Of a stretch of DNA of 64,000 bases, positions 33,079-46,517 are shown piece by piece. Source of the stretch: Plantago major (Eukaryota > Streptophyta > Magnoliopsida > Lamiales > Plantaginaceae); assembly GCA_026545765.1 (NCBI GenBank), contig CM048842.1:22904667-22968666 (forward strand), given 5' to 3'. The translations under genes and the position numbers were made by a program. The first letter of the stretch is position 1. Each line of letters starts with the position of its first letter. Below the pieces are notes generated by a model. It did no database searches. It had not been told where the DNA came from and saw only the letters and a list, made by a program, of their open reading frames with translations.

Positions 33079-33883
33079 TTGGCAACAAACACAATTCATT
33101 GTACAACTTGATTTTAATCGATCTTAAGTTGTATTCGAAACAGTCTATATGTTCTTAGCGAACACCAATAAGATAATATAAAAATTGTACATATATCGTA
33201 TTTAAATAAGTTATCTAGGGAGTGATTAGTATATAATTAAAATCTTTGAGTTGACTGAAAATTTAGGTGTTTTTAACCCGATTTTCTAAACTTTAGTTTT
33301 TGACCAAACAACCTCCTAAAACTAATCTATATTTCTGGTAAAACAATTCACAAAGTCTCATAAGATAAGGTCTCTCGATAACTTATCTAGAGAAGTCCTA
33401 TGTTATCAATAAAACCATCCATGTTATTAATCAAAATGTCTATATTGTTAACGAAATAAGTCTTTGTTGTAATATAAAAAAACCAATGTTGAAAATATAC
33501 GTGTTTAAATTAATAACATCGATGATTTTATTAATAATATAGACCCGTCTCTAGATAATCTAGAGACCATTTATCAGGAGACTTACTCAAAACAATTAAT
33601 GTTATTAACATATTATATTTACTTTAAATTTTTGTATAAAACTAATCGCCACAACTATGTTATTGGAGTAGATAATTTGTTATAATAAGGACCTTATTAA
33701 ATTGTTTGAAAAGTTGTAACCAAGCGTATGAGTCAATGTTGTTTTCCACTAAGAATAGTAATTACTAGTGTAGCAGTAATGCGTGAAGAGGCAGGTACGT
33801 ACGGTAGCAGAAACGCCAGTGTAAAAGAGCAGAAGGCGAGAGAAGAGAGGAGGAGAGAGAGGGAGCGAAAAGATAGTAAAAAA
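33079..33883. other. Upstream region of XYLT with a MITE-like repeat
   Basis: Between about 33353 and 33600 is a MITE-like block with GTCTCATAAGATAAGGTCTC at its left and CTAGAGACC...GGAGAC at its right. The interior phrase ATCAAAATGTCTATATTGTT recurs at about 51975-52000. The 5' UTR of XYLT just upstream of 33884 is rich in GAGAGAGGAG repeats. No clear TATA box was identified. Confidence 0.45.
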
Positions 33884-36800
33884 ATGAAGAAGAAGACCAA
33901 AATGCTCAAAATTTTACTCTCTCTCTTCACGCTCAACTCCTTCTCTCTCTACCTTTACTTCACCACCACCACAACCTCACCGGAATATTCCGATATTCAC
34001 CACCATTACACTTCCCTGAAGGCCTGGCCAGAATTACCTTCTTTCACCCCATGGTCCACAATTCCCAATTCACGCTCCTGCGAGGCCTATTTCGGCAACG
34101 GTTTCACCCACCGTCTCGACCCCTTAAAACCATCAGATTATCACCCTTCTTCTTCCTCTGGCTGGTTCTCATGCTTTCACAGTGAAACCTTACGGAGTTC
34201 CATTTGCCAAGGAGGCCCAATTCGGATGCTTAATCACCGAATTTTCATGTCTAAAGGGGGTGAGAGCCTCCAGTCTGTTATTGGCCGGGATGAGGAGGAG
34301 GAGTTGCCAATTTTTGAAGACGGAGCGTTTGAAATTGTGGTCGATGATGGATCCAGAGTTGGGGAGAAGTTGGTGGATCGGGATTTTTTGGATAGCTTTC
34401 TTCAACAAGGAGATGTTCACAGACATACGATGCGTCAATTGATTGCTTCTATTCGTTTGGTTGCTTCTCATGATTTTACTTGCTCTCAGGTTAGCTTAAT
34501 TACCTACTTAGCTTAATTACACTAATCATTTCTCTACTTCTACCATTTGGATTAGAGCAAGACGAGCCTAGGTTATCAATAAGATCTTCGATTAGGCGTT
34601 CTAATGTTTTTTTCATATTAGAAAATTAGATAACCCATTTCATTAACAACATTGTTGATAAGTTATCTAGAGACGGTATACTTTGTGTATGGATTACACT
34701 ACTAGTTTTTCTGTAATTTTGGAAAGTTTGGATTTTTGTCGCTTGGGTTTACTTAGATTTCATTTCTTTACTTCTCAAATGTGTTACCATTTGGATTATA
34801 CTATACTAGTTTTTCTGTAATTTTGGAAAGTTCGTCTGATGGGTTTACTTAGATTTCATTTGGATTGTCTTGGATTATTAAATTACATTACATTGAATTA
34901 ATAATGACACCTCACCTTATTTGGAAACCATCCTAGTTACTTTTAGTATTCAGTGGATCCCAAGATTTTGTCTAACTATTATTCTAATGGCCTATTGCTG
35001 TTGATATTCAAAACTTGCCTTCTTACTTGAATGCACAGATTTTGATTGTATAAACTATAAATCACCTTCTTCATATTGATATCAGTTATGGAACTCCTTA
35101 CTGGACCAGCTTTAGTACGAGTAGTTCATGCATTATGTGAGTAAGCCTACGGGACAAAACGTTATTTCTGGAACTTCAACTGTTCTTCCATATGCTATTT
35201 AATGAAAATACTACTAGAACTAAATGGGGGAATGAGCTAGTTAGTCAGATAGCATTGTTTTTAAATTATAGTGCAAGGCTTCTCTTTCCACATGTCTTGA
35301 GATATAATCAAATCTATAATGAAGCTGGTATATTTCATAGTTCCCTGAAACTTGGATGTCAAAAGAAAGCGAGTTTCATGCACTTTAGACTTGAGACTGG
35401 AGAATGTAAAAATGGTAAAGTACACTATTCGTATGAGGTTTCTATTCATGTTGCATGGGTTTCTTACAGATTGAAGATAGATACTCACATGGAAGAAGGA
35501 AAGTTAATATATTCTTCTTCTTCTATTCTCGATTGCTTTCTATTGCTTATGATATATCTGAATCTTATTCCAGTGGATTGAGGAGCCGACTCTTCTCGTA
35601 ACTCGCTTTGAATACGCCAACTTGTTTCACACATATACGGATTGGTACAGTGCATATGTGGCTTCCCGAGTCACTGGCTTGAGCGATCGACCGAATTTGG
35701 TTTTCATTGATGGCCATTGTGAGGTATGCCTTCCCCGGAATGCAGTTTGGTTTCATTTATCTGCATGCTCCTATCAATTAATAAATTTTGATTCAACATG
35801 CTGATAATGGTTTTGTAACTTTTGTTGTTATTTATCTATTAAGGGCTTCAAGTTACGTAGACATTAGATATTAAGTTGACCAATATAAACCTGAAAGCTT
35901 TCAGGACCCCCCACCCCAGCTAAATGAAACGGAGTATACCTTTGTAATATAAATGTAACCCCCCACCTACACATCGCCCCTGGTGGTGTGAACCTCTTCT
36001 ATCTTGGCCAAGTCTCCACCGTGTTCTTTGACGAATTTGAATGGCAGGCTGTGCCTCATTTGTGGATGACTTAATGGTGTTAGAACCAGTATTCACGCAT
36101 GCAAAGGTCTAAAATACCTGCTGTGATTGATTCCCATTAAAAGTTACTTTTCATTATGCTTTTGTGACAGCAGCCTTGCACAAGGATCTCCTCCATTTGC
36201 ACTACTTATTAGCTCGCAAATTTTGGCTGATTTGTTCTGTTAATTCGCCAAGACCTAGAGTGTTTAATTTAGGTGATATTATTGTAGGTCGCATGTGTTA
36301 ATCTAGGAATAGGTTTGTATAATATTTGTGCTTGTCACTATCTTGATCGGTTCTCTTTCTCCTACCTACCAAGCAGACTCAGCTGGAAGAAACATGGACA
36401 GCATTGTTTTCAAGTCTTACTTACGCCAAGAATTTCACCGGTTCAGTTTGTTTTCGCCATGCTATTCTGTCCCCACTCGGATATGAAACTGCTTTATTCA
36501 GGGGACTTTCTGAAACTATCAACTGCCATGGAACCTCTGCGGATGATTTACTGCGAAAACCCAACAATCAGAAAACTGCTCGATTATCTGAGTTTGGTGA
36601 AATGATAAAAGCAGCATTTGGATTGCAAGTAGAAATGAAACGTAACCTTAACCCAGTCTCTGGGCATAATATTCTCTTTGTTAGACGTGAGGATTATCTA
36701 GCGCATCCTCGTCATGGTGGCAAAGTACAGACAAGGCTTGGCAATGAAGAAGAAGTATTTGATTCTATTGAGAAATGGACCTCCAATCACTCGGACTGTA

Positions 36801-37099
36801 AATTGAACGTAGTGAATGGACTCTTTGCACACATGCCCATGAAAGAACAAGTTCGTGCCATCCAAGACGCTGAAGTAATTATTGGGGCTCATGGGGCAGG
36901 TTTAACTCACATAGTTTCAGCCCTGCCTGGAACAGTGATTCTGGAGATAATCAGCAGTGAATATAGGCGGCCGCATTTTGCAATGATAGCGTTGTGGAAA
37001 GGATTGGAGTACCATGCTATCTATCTTGATGAATCTTATGCTGATCCTGACATGGTCATTGACAAGCTAAATGGTATTTTAAGAAGCTTCGGATGCTGA
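33884..37099 (+). CDS. XYLT: N-glycan beta-1,2-xylosyltransferase (GT61), three exons
   Basis: Exons: 33884-34489, 35574-35723, 36377-37099 (TGA), all joined in phase 0, giving about 492 aa. The chosen ATG gives a short basic cytosolic tail (MKKKTKMLKI) and a single hydrophobic signal anchor (LLSLFTLNSFSLYLYF), the type II Golgi topology of the family. Diagnostic stretches are CEAYFGNGFT, IRMLNHRIFMSKGGE, EEPTLLVTRFEYANLFH, DWYSAYVASRVTGL, CFRHAILSPLGYETALF, LFVRREDYLAHPRHGGK and VIIGAHGAGLTHI. The enzyme transfers xylose from UDP-xylose to the core mannose of complex N-glycans in the Golgi. No lesion is seen. Upstream in-frame Mets exist (33728) but give an unlikely charged extension. Introns are 1084 and 653 bp. 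Confidence 0.95.
34687..34865. repeat. Imperfect tandem duplication in XYLT intron 1
   Basis: Two copies of a segment containing CTAGTTTTTCTGTAATTTTG and GGGTTTACTTAGATTTCATTT lie head to tail. The second copy has a deletion after GAAAGTT. The preceding bases (about 34575-34685) resemble the ATAACTTATCTAGAGAC arms of the MITE at 33.4 kb. It is intronic and does not affect coding. Confidence 0.6.
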
Positions 37100-38262
37100 A
37101 ACCGCTAAGACTTAGGTTGGTTTGGTTAGTAACAAGTTATGTGTGAATCTTTTACTGTCAACCCGTTGCCCTTGCTTGAATGTACGATAACCTGCCTGTT
37201 GATTGATGATTCGAGCAGCTAATTTAGTGAGGGGAGCTGATATGATTAATCCTGTCTCCTCAAATCAATCATAGCCTGAAGTAAGGTTGGATTTTGTCCA
37301 GATGAGGTCGTATGTTGTAAATAGCGGAGTAGCAGCCATATTAGAAACTGGGCTTGGGAGTCGATGGCAAGTAATGAGACGGTATACCATTTGAGATAAC
37401 ATGAATTTGCACGGCAAGAACTGATACATATGTAAAGATGCAGTTTTCCTCTTTAGTGGCAAATGCATCAGGTTTTCTGTGTATTATTTTGTGATTTGAG
37501 ATTGGTAGATCTGCTGTGCTTTCCTCGAACAATCTCTAAAGAGCAATACTGTAGTATCATTTATGTATCTAATCACAGCTCTAGGTCACCTAATATAGTA
37601 CTAGCTTTGTTCCAATTCTCAGACCCAAACTCGTCTAGGGGACCAAATTCTTCTGGGTATGAAATGGGAAAATTTGTTGTGATCCACCTAAAACGTTTGG
37701 CATTTGATTTGTACCACGGTACATTTTAAGCTAAAAAATTAAGTACAGATGGATGTTTTTAATTAAAATTATAATGTTTTAACAAAAACATTGAAAAATT
37801 AATGTATTGTCAATAAAAATTGTTTCTAATGATCGATTATCTTAAATGAGAACATCGTTTTTTCACAAAAACTATTAGCTATTTAACAAAATGTATTTTT
37901 TTGCAATTTTTTTTAGAATGAAAAGCATTGCATTCGTAGAAACGGCAGAACAGTACGTCACAGGTACTTGCAAAAAATCAAACCGACATGCTATAGACGG
38001 GTTGTTATAATTATAAATCGAGACGGATAGAATAATTTTCCAACAATGGTGGTTCGGGTGATTACTGTGGCGGGTGAATATATACAAAACAAAATAAATA
38101 CAAAAACAATTCATACATTCCATGAGTAGCCATTGATTCATCAACAAAGTTCGAAATTCATACCGAATAATAGATGCCAAATTGAAATTATAGAGCATAA
38201 TCCAAAGATGTACAAATTGAATTTACAAATATTGTCCATTGTATAGACTATTGAGAATAATA
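37100..38262. other. XYLT 3' flank and spacer
   Basis: Non-coding; no further gene recognised. Several short frames on both strands have no domain. An AT-rich segment at 37780-37920 may be old MITE debris, but I cannot define its ends. Confidence 0.4.
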
Positions 38263-38555
38263 AGACCGTCCCCACCTGCAATGATTGCGTCACGTGGCTA
38301 TTGCAGGTGTTGCACACTCTGCGATTCTTTGTGGTGGTCGCTCGATCAAATTGACAACCGGGTCCTTGAAGGACCAATTGGTGACCGTTGGGATCGCTCA
38401 AGTGGCTTTCAAACGGTAATGTCCCCAGCCAAGGGGACATGTGTCCGGACCTGATTGGCCCGGCCACATTAATTGTTTTTTCAAAAAAATATTTTAAATT
38501 TAAAAAAATATACCAAGGAACATATTTTTTCGACTCTATAAATAGAGACGAGTCT
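38263..38555. mobile_element. MITE with AGACYGTCCCC ends, copy A
   Basis: Starts AGACCGTCCCCACC and ends ATAAATAGAGACGAGTCT (inverse AGACTCGTC). A second member at 53128-53370 has the same ends and the same terminal TATAAATAGAG. Several GGACC and GGGACA motifs are inside. No coding capacity. Confidence 0.5.
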
Positions 38556-38827
38556 TGACATACTTCAACACGCCTCACAATTCATCCTTCTTTCTCTCAT
38601 TCAAATTCAAAACACTCTTAAATCCTCCCAATTTCTCCATTTTCGGTTTCCATTTGCCAACCAAAAATGTCTATTCCGTTACTAAATCAAGATACAGATT
38701 CCGAATATGATGCATGTTTATTATACACATGATATTTAAAGTTATTTATATGATATTTATAATTAAATATGTGATGTTGATTTTGATATTTTTGAGATTC
38801 AGTTTCTCGTAAAAATAAAAGTATGTA

Positions 38828-38940
38828 CTTCCTCCGTCGCATCTTATGTTTCACATTTTGACTTTTGAAGTTAACCGTCTTCAATTTTGACTATAAATTA
38901 ATTTTAAGCCCTAAATGTAAAATGTTCAATTAAATTATAT
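38828..38940. mobile_element. Left half of a Stowaway-like MITE split by nested insertions
   Basis: Begins CTTCCTCCGTCGCATC after TA (38826-38827). The matching right half is at 48475-48568, ending GGGACGGAGGATGGAG before TA (48569-48570). The intact MITE would be about 200 bp; the intervening 9.5 kb is a MULE plus a copia element. Confidence 0.6.
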
Positions 38941-40839
38941 ACTAAGTCTTATAAAAGTCCTTGTTCATTTGGAGAGTCCAAAGAGTCCATCAATTTTCAC
39001 ATAAAATTGCCTAGTTTTGTCTCCAGCCCTTTATTCTTCGCGGATCTTCCTCGCGGGTTGATTTTCTAGAATCTGGGTCAGGGTCGAGTTTTTCATGATC
39101 CGGGCTGAGTATAAAAGGCTAGGTTTTTCATTTTTTTTACCTTTTTTCTTTCATTCCTTTTCCCTTTCAGATCGGATAAAGACGGTTTCTCTCATCTTTT
39201 GGCTGATGATCCCTAATTTTCTCGTTTTCACTCGCGATTGTCAGGTTTGCTTATATATTGTTCGATTTGCAGTGTTTTGAAGTTGTTTTGATTGGTGTTT
39301 ATCTGATTTTGAGTGTTTTTCATGTTGTTTTTGCATTTTTTATTTGCTTACATGGTCGGATCGAGCTCGAATATCGATGTTACCGATGTTGATGGATCTT
39401 CCGGTGGAATCCATGGACTCTTTCGATGAATACATACAAAACACTATGCTGAAGATCGTTGATTAGTCTTCCAATATTGAGATCTGACTCGATTCACACT
39501 CCTGGACGGAGCTCCGATTACGATAAGATTTGGTTTACCTTTGATTTCGATCAACGATTCATGAAGTTCTATAATAAAATTTTATTGTAATGTTGTGATT
39601 GATCTGATTAGGGCATTGTAAATTCGTAATTTGATCTCTTAGTAATGTTTTGTTGTGCTCTATGCTTTTTGCTTGGGAATGATGCAATTTTGAGCTATTG
39701 CTTTGTAATTAGGGGAATTTTCATCAAGTGATTAGGTTCAGTGATGAAGAATGCAAGTTTATTTAGTTGAAAATGCTTAGATGTTGGAATTGGGAAGAAG
39801 ATGCTTAGATATTTTGTTAAATCGTTTATGCTGTAAGCTTGAGAGTGAGCTTTTTTTTTTTTTTTTTTTGTATAAATTGTCTAGTTTTTTGTATAAGTGG
39901 TCTATGTTTTAGTAGAAATTGTCTATGTTGTTCGTTGTTGCTGATTTAGTTTTTTTGTATAAATTGTCTATGTTTTACTATAAATTGTCTAGTTTTTTTT
40001 GTATAAATGGTCTATGTTTTAGTAGAAATTGTCTATTTTGTTCGTTGTTGCTGGTGTAGTTTTTGTTGTGCAGTTGTCTAGGTTTTAGTATGTATTGTCT
40101 AGTTTTTAACATGTATCATCTACTTTTTATGATTTTTAGATTTGCTATGTGGTTGTGTACACTGTATATGTTTTTTGTGGAGATTTGTTGTTTGTTTGAA
40201 TTTTCTGAATGTTTTGTGTGAAATTGTTTAGTTTTTAACAATATTTGTCTAGTTTTAAATGTTATATATTTCTGTTGTGCAGTTGTGTTGAACTGTCTAG
40301 TTTTTAGTATGTATTGTCTAGTTTTTATGTAAGTTGAAAAAGCTAGAACTGATGAAAAAGCTTCTCAAGGATCTAAGAGACCTGCTGCTGATGATGATTT
40401 TAAAGAGGGTGGATTGGATGATTTGAAGAAGAATGCTCTGAAGAAAAACTAAAACAATTGAAGAAAAATTAGTGTCTAGTTTTTACAACATATTGTCTAG
40501 TTTTGTAACTGAATTGTCTAGTTTTGTAAATGAATTGTCTAGTTTTATTACTTGTCCAGAAATTTACTCACTCAGTGTAACATAATTGTTTATATTGTAT
40601 AGTTTTTACATTATATTGGCTAGTTTATGAATGGAATTCTCTAGTTTTTACATGATATTAAATTTACAATATATTGTCTAGTTTTTACTTGACCCGTTTT
40701 TAATGAATCCGGGTCAAAAGATCTGCGAAAAACCATCAGAAGCCAAGTCGAGAAAAAAAGTATAATTGTCTAGTTTTAACGTTTGAAGGGGACTTTCGGG
40801 ACTCTCCTATATATAGGGGTCTCTCGCAAAACGGACTCT
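38941..40839. mobile_element. Non-autonomous MULE-like element, copy 3
   Basis: A 1899-bp element starting ACTAAGTCTTATAAAAGTCC and ending GCAAAACGGACTCT. The 9-bp target duplication AAATTATAT lies at 38932-38940 on the left; on the right it is split by the copia insertion (40840-40845 plus 48475-48477). It carries a TATA box at 39110, a long T-run, TTGTCTAGTTTTT arrays (39870-40700), and the charged coding remnant. It inserted into the Stowaway-like MITE. Confidence 0.78.
40351..40452 (+). pseudogene. Lysine/aspartate-rich coding remnant in MULE copy 3
   Basis: Reads DEKASQGSKRPAADDDFKEG then GLDDLKKNALKKN and TAA, parallel to 5031-5156 in copy 1 but without the internal TGA. The shared frame in two copies argues that it was present in their common ancestor. 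No function recognised. Confidence 0.45.
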
Positions 40840-40845
40840 AAATTA

Positions 40846-41856
40846 TGTTAAATGTAGAGAGTGGGTGTATGAAGATGGTGTTCGAAACAGAATGGAGAGA
40901 TTAGTCTACTGAGCAGAGGGTGGCCCTCGGTCCTTAAGACTTTGTTTGCCCCGCTCTGGTTCATACGGTTAACAACAAACAGTCTCCCAAGATAGAACAA
41001 CAGAGAGTTAGAATTCTAGCACTGAATTGCTAACTCGTCGAACTTGGCAGAATAGAAGATTCAGGCTTGTAGACAGTATTAGAGAAGGAAAGAAGGGTTG
41101 CAGTGTGTTGAAATTCGATTCTGGGGGGTGTATTTATAATATTGAAGAGTTGCAGTCTGAATAGATGTAGACTTTTGCGAACAGATCCTTGCAGAGACAA
41201 AAATTCCAATGGACACACCTTTTGAATTTTTATGTTCAGTTACATCCCTTAGCGAATGGACAAATCCGTTCAGCGAATGGACAGATTCGTTCACAAGCAG
41301 CCCAAACAAATCGACACATCTGTTGGGCCTTTTTCTACTTCAGACTTTCTATTGGGCCTGACCAAAACACAATATGTTTTTAGCCCAAAAAGATTATAGT
41401 CAACTCCAGACCGCGACCCGCGGACCCCGGACTCTACAACCCTCAACCCACGACCCAAGACCCGGGCCCGGCTCCTGGCGGAGCCAGGCGGGCGTCTGTG
41501 GTCAAGTGAAGGAGCATCTAGCTCCTCCCCCTTCCAAAACCATGGGTGCCCCAAGGGCCCAAACTTTTAGCCCAAGTCTTGGACTATTATGTAGTTCCTT
41601 CTTCCTCAATTTTAACCATGTGGGACTTATCCCATTTTAACTCTTGGCATTCCATACTCAATGCACCAACCAACACACTTTGAGCTTCAATTACTCTTTC
41701 ACCTTTCAATGAATTTTAGTAATTCTTTCTCAAATATAATCCATTACTATAGTAGATTATTCACGTACAAAGAAACTTCATTTCTAACGTGTGGGGGCCC
41801 CATTGGTTTAGGTGCAAAGACATGGACTAGCCTCATTGTAGACTAAAATTCTAACA
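40846..41856 (-). repeat. 3' LTR of the minus-strand copia element
   Basis: 1011 bp; plus-strand start TGTTAAATGTAGAGAGTGGG and end ATTCTAACA. The minus-strand sequence immediately upstream, TGTGGGGAT, serves as a short purine tract. It contains an AGCGAATGGACA duplication (about 41252-41290) that is absent from the other LTR. Confidence 0.88.
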
Positions 41857-42502
41857 ATCCCCACATGAAAGAGGATTGATGCTCACGACTTGTGGTGCTC
41901 CACTGCATTTCTGGCGGAAAATCATATTGCATCGGGATCGATTGTCAGCGACATTGAATCGTCCCTAGTAGAATACCATCGGATTTACTTGTCACACGGT
42001 GGATGTGGTGCCTTGAACCGGTCAGCATTTTGTGTAAACCAAGACAATGATATCAACACAATAATTCTCCTTATTGCCTAGTTCCATTGTTTCATCAATT
42101 AAAGGCCTTGGACTCACTCAGATTCTTAAGTGTTTACGTTTGAAGCGGCCTAAACTTCACACTTAAATAGGTGATCTCGTTCTAAGAGCATCCTGCCAAT
42201 GCCCCGCTCGTAAACTAAAGAGATTAAGAATCTCTTCAGAGATCATTAAGAGTTCAATGACTCAACCTCCGCCCGTTTCTGAAGGAGCACTTAACGTCTT
42301 TCACGGGGATGGCGCGGGTGGAGCAAAAGCTCCTAAGTGCTTTTACCTCGAAGTACAAAACTTCACGAGGCACCAACTGGTCATTTACAACTTAGTTTTC
42401 CCATTGAACTAAATTCTTGGGATCTCCAGTCAGTATGGTTGGGTTTCCACTGTAAAGTTCCTTAATTAGTGGGTCTTAGGTCTATTCCCCTAGACAGGCA
42501 AC

Positions 42503-44701
42503 TCACTTGATCTTTAGTATAGCTTTAGTTAGCGGATCCACAATGTTATCCTTTGATTTCACGTAATCAATAGTGATAATCCCCGTAGAGATCAATTGCC
42601 TAATGGTCTTGTGTCTACAACGTATGTGTCTAGACTTGCCATTGTACATGTTACTTTCTGCCCTTCCTAGTGCTGACATACTGTCACAGTGTATTGTCAC
42701 GGAAGGCATAGGTTTCTCCCAACAAGGGATGTCCTCTAAAAATTCTCGAAGCCACTCTGCTTCTTCTCCAGCTTTGTCTAAAGCTATGAATTCCGATTCC
42801 ATCGTGGATCGGGCGATGCAGGTTTGTTTAGAGGACCTCCAGGAAACAGCCCCGCCACCAATGGTAAACACATACCCACTTGTGGACTTAGTGTTTGTAC
42901 TGTCAGATATCCAGTTTGCATTAGTGTATCCTTCCAATACCGCTGGATATCTTCCATAGTGTAATCCATAATCTATTGTGTACTTTAAGTAACTCAATAG
43001 ATGATTTAGTGCCTTCCAGTGGTCACTCCCTGGATTACGCGTAAATCTGGCCAACTTGTTGACCGCATATGCAATATCTGGATGAGTGCAGTTCATCAAG
43101 TACATTAGACTGCCTATTATCTGAGCATATTGCACTTGCTCCACAAGATCACCATTATGTTTGTCTAAACATTGACTCCTGTTCAAAGGTGTTTTCACAG
43201 GTGGACAGTCAAAGACCCCAAATCTCTTCAAGACGTCTTTAACGTAATGAGATTGTGATAGCACCAAGCCCTCGAACGTCTTAGAAATCTTTATTCCTAA
43301 GATTAAATCCGCCACACCCAAGTCTTTCATGTCAAAATGTTGTTTCAACATTTGCTTGATTTTCATGATCAATTCCAGACTACTTCCGGTAATGAGCATG
43401 TCATCTACGTATAAGCATATCATGACAAAGGACTCAGCGTTCCCTTTTACATAGATACACTTATCACATTCATTAATAGAAAAGCCCTTTGACCTCAGCG
43501 TGTTGTCAAACTTTTCGTGCCATTGTTTATGAGCTTGCTTAAGTCCATACAATGACTTGACAAGGCGACAAACCTTCTTCTCTTTCCCTGGAACCGCGTA
43601 CTCTTCAGGTTGTTCCGTGTATATTTCTTCTTCCCACTCCCCGTTTAGGAAAGCGGTTTTAACATCCATTTGATGTATCTCAAGACCACGCAGCGCAGCT
43701 ATGGCTATGAATACTCTAATGGAAGTTAACCTTGACACATGAGAGTATGTGTCAAAATAGTCAAGGCCCTCCTTCTGTCTGTAGCCCTTGACCACTAGAC
43801 GAGCCTTCCCATCTGCTTTATACTTGCGTTTGAGTATCCACTTGCAACCCAGAGGTTTATTTCCCGGAGGAAGATCAACCAATTCCCAAGTATGGTTATG
43901 CAGTATGGATTCCATTTTGCTCTCAATGGCCTCTTTCCAAAGAGCAGTGTCAGGGTTGGACATCGCCTCTTGGATTGTCTTTGGTTCGTTTTCCACAATG
44001 TAGGTAAGAAAATCAGGAACAAAATCCTTCTCAATCCTTACCCTCTTACTTCTCCTAGGTTCGACATCAGTAGCTTCAGCATTCTCTTGATGTGAAGTTT
44101 CAGGTTCTGCAGAATTTTCTGGAAGTAAACCTTCAGGTTCTGCAACATTCTCTGGAGGAGGACCTTCAAATTCTGACTTAGAGTCAGTTGGTTTAGGAAC
44201 CCCCACATTTGAGCCTATTGCGGTTTCATAATCTCGTTTACGAGAGACTATTTCCTTCTTATCCTTCCTAGGAAAAACTTCTTCAAAGAAGTGTGCATTT
44301 CTTGATTCTATAACAGTACCCTCATGAATATCGGTTATAGAAGACTTATGCACTAGGAATCGATAGGCACTACTGTTACTCGCATACCCAATGAATATGC
44401 AGTTTACAGTTTTGGGTCCGATTTTTACTTGCTTTGGTTTAGGTACTTCTACCTTTGCCAAGCAACCCCACACTTTCAAGTGTTTGTACGATGTCTTGTG
44501 ACCCTTCCATAGCTCATATGGAGTAACATCACTATTTTTCCGGGGTATTCTGTTAAGAATAGTAGTGGCCGTGAGAATAGCCTCCCCCCACAAATTCTGG
44601 GGTAATCCAGAATCTAGTAATAGTGCATTCATCATCTCCTTGAGAGTACGATTTTTGCATTCAACAACACCATTAGATTGGGGTGAGTAAGGAGCAGTAC
44701 T
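42503..44701 (-). CDS. Open 3' part of the copia polyprotein: end of integrase, RT, RNase H
   Basis: A 733-codon uninterrupted frame (Met candidates from 44635). It starts just after an in-frame TAA (44702-44704) that falls within the integrase before [18 protein letters not shown] shows [46 protein letters not shown] and the catalytic YVDD (43400-43411). RNase H shows [20 protein letters not shown] and ends [13 protein letters not shown]. This half looks younger than the gag half, but without the upstream part it is not a functional polyprotein. Confidence 0.85.
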   Translation of the reverse strand, partial: STAPYSPQSNGVVECKNRTLKEMMNALLLDSGLPQNLWGEAILTATTILNRIPRKNSDVTPYELWKGHKTSYKHLKVWGCLAKVEVPKPKQVKIGPKTVNCIFIGYASNSSAYRFLVHKSSITDIHEGTVIESRNAHFFEEVFPRKDKKEIVSRKRDYETAIGSNVGVPKPTDSKSEFEGPPPENVAEPEGLLPENSAEPETSHQENAEATDVEPRRSKRVRIEKDFVPDFLTYIVENEPKTIQEAMSNPDTALWKEAIESKMESILHNHTWELVDLPPGNKPLGCKWILKRKYKADGKARLVVKGYRQKEGLDYFDTYSHVSRLTSIRVFIAIAALRGLEIHQMDVKTAFLNGEWEEEIYTEQPEEYAVPGKEKKVCRLVKSLYGLKQAHKQWHEKFDNTLRSKGFSINECDKCIYVKGNAESFVMICLYVDDMLITGSSLELIMKIKQMLKQHFDMKDLGVADLILGIKISKTFEGLVLSQSHYVKDVLKRFGVFDCPPVKTPLNRSQCLDKHNGDLVEQVQYAQIIGSLMYLMNCTHPDIAYAVNKLARFTRNPGSDHWKALNHLLSYLKYTIDYGLHYGRYPAVLEGYTNANWISDSTNTKSTSGYVFTIGGGAVSWRSSKQTCIARSTMESEFIALDKAGEEAEWLREFLEDIPCWEKPMPSVTIHCDSMSALGRAESNMYNGKSRHIRCRHKTIRQLISTGIITIDYVKSKDNIVDPLTKAILKIK

Positions 44702-44704
44702 TTA

Positions 44705-46492
44705 ATGAATGATGCCAAACTTGGAACAATATTCTTCAAAAGGTGCTCCATACTCTCCACCCCTATCACTTCGAATTACTTTAATTCGAGTACTAAGTTG
44801 GTTCTCAACTTCAGTCTTATAATGTTTAAATGCTTCTAAGGTTTCATCCTTAATTCTTAGCAAGTAAACATAACAATACCTTGTGCTTTTTCCCTCCTCT
44901 AGTTTGCACAAACTTTAAATCACACAAGTCGCTGTGGATTAACTCTAGAGGAGTAGTCGTTCTGTTCACTGAATGAAATGGTGTCTTAGTTAATTTTGCC
45001 TCCACACAAACTTCGCACTTAGTTTGAGGATCGAATTCAAAGGACGCCAAATGTTTCAATTTAATTAACTTTCGAATAGCATTGTAGTTTATATGTCCTA
45101 ATCAATGGTGCCATAAATTAGAGAACTCAGACAAGTAGGTAGAATGCTTCATTTCATTGCTCTCAAAGGAGAGAAGTACAGACATTATAGACATCTTAAA
45201 GAGCCCATCACTTATGTAGCCCTTTCCTACAAACTGACCATTCTTCAACATTACAAACTGACTAGACTCGAAAGTAATTTTGAAACCAGCTTTGACCAAC
45301 AGCGGTCTGGACACCAGATTCTTGCGGATATTTGGAACATGCATCACTTCATTCAGAATGAGCTCCTTCCCAGAAGTCATCTTCAGAACCACCCTTCCAA
45401 CTCCTTTCACCCCCGAAGTAGCATCGTTCCCCATGAACAACTTCTTATCCTTCACTGGAGAGTAGGTAGAGAAAGCACCCTTGTCGGAACATATGTGGCG
45501 GGTTGCACCCGTATCCATACACCATTGCCTTGGATTCTCAACCAGGTTAGCCTCCAAGACCACAACAGCAAAGGAATTGACCAAATCCTCCACCATAGGA
45601 TCATCTTTTGCCTCAGCAACATTGGCCTTTTCCTTCTTGAGTTGGTTGCAGTCTGCCTTCATATGTCCAGGCTTCCCACTATTGAAGCACTTTCCCTTGA
45701 TTTTCCTGGACGTTCCTGGATTCCCGAAATTTCCAGAATTCCCTTGAGATTTCACGTCCCCATCACGCCGCTTGCGCTTCTTGTTGGAAATCCCCTTGGA
45801 ATTTCCCTTAGAATCCACCAGGTGAGCCTTGGCATCCATGGGCTGCTTGCCTTTGACCAAACCCTGCGGTTGTCTTCCTGAATCTGAAGCTTGATGACCA
45901 ACTCTTCAAGCCCCATTTCCTTGGTCTTCAACTTGAGATAACTCATGAACTCATTCCATGATGGTGGCAGTTTCTCAATCAATGAAGCAACCAGAAATGA
46001 CTCATTAGGCTTCATGCCCTCTTGTTCCAATTCGTGGAGAATCTGAAGTTCAAAAACTTCCCCACAATGAACTTCTTCGCACCAGCATCCTGTGCGCAGT
46101 ACTTCCTGTCCAGTTTCTCCCACAATTCCCTTGCGGTACTGACAGAGCAGAAGGCGGTGTAGAGAGCCTCAGAAAGACAGTTCAGAATGTAGTTCTTACA
46201 CAGGAAGTCGCTGTGGACCCAAGCATCATAGGCCAGTTGCCTCTTCCGGTTGTCGTCTTGAGCGGCCTGAACTTCCTTCGTAGCCATAGCATTTTCATCA
46301 ATCTCCTTCAGCACGGGCGGAGTAGGTGGATTAGCACAGTGACGAAATTGGCCAGCCCGATAGTCGCCAAATAGAACATCATTTTCTGTTTCCACTGTTT
46401 GAAGTTTGTCCCCACAAACTTCTCTGGCTTCTCCCATGGTTAGCAGGAGCAGTATTCACACGAACACCAGGTACTTCAATGGCAGTCGACAT
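44705..46492 (-). pseudogene. Broken gag-protease-integrase part of the copia polyprotein
   Basis: The minus-strand ATG at 46490-46492 opens MSTAIEVPGVRVN. A frameshift near 46430 follows, then gag pieces (DAWVHSDFLCKNYILN; ASLIEKLPPSWNEFMSYL). The zinc knuckle reads CFNSGKPGHMKADC: the second Cys is Ser, so metal binding would be impaired. Protease shows WCMDTGATRHICSD. A TGA at 45102-45104 interrupts FSNLWHH just before GHINYNAI, and a frameshift near 44890 precedes KVIRSDRGGEY. Other shifts lie near 46060-46110 and 45860. Confidence 0.82.
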
Positions 46493-46517
46493 CTTCGATA
46501 CAATAAACAAAGTCTTA

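Noticed and set aside
38141..38578. 145-codon minus-strand frame
   Set aside because: Covers the MITE at 38263-38555 and flanks; no domain.
45144..45881. 245-codon plus-strand frame
   Set aside because: Antisense shadow of the copia gag-protease region.
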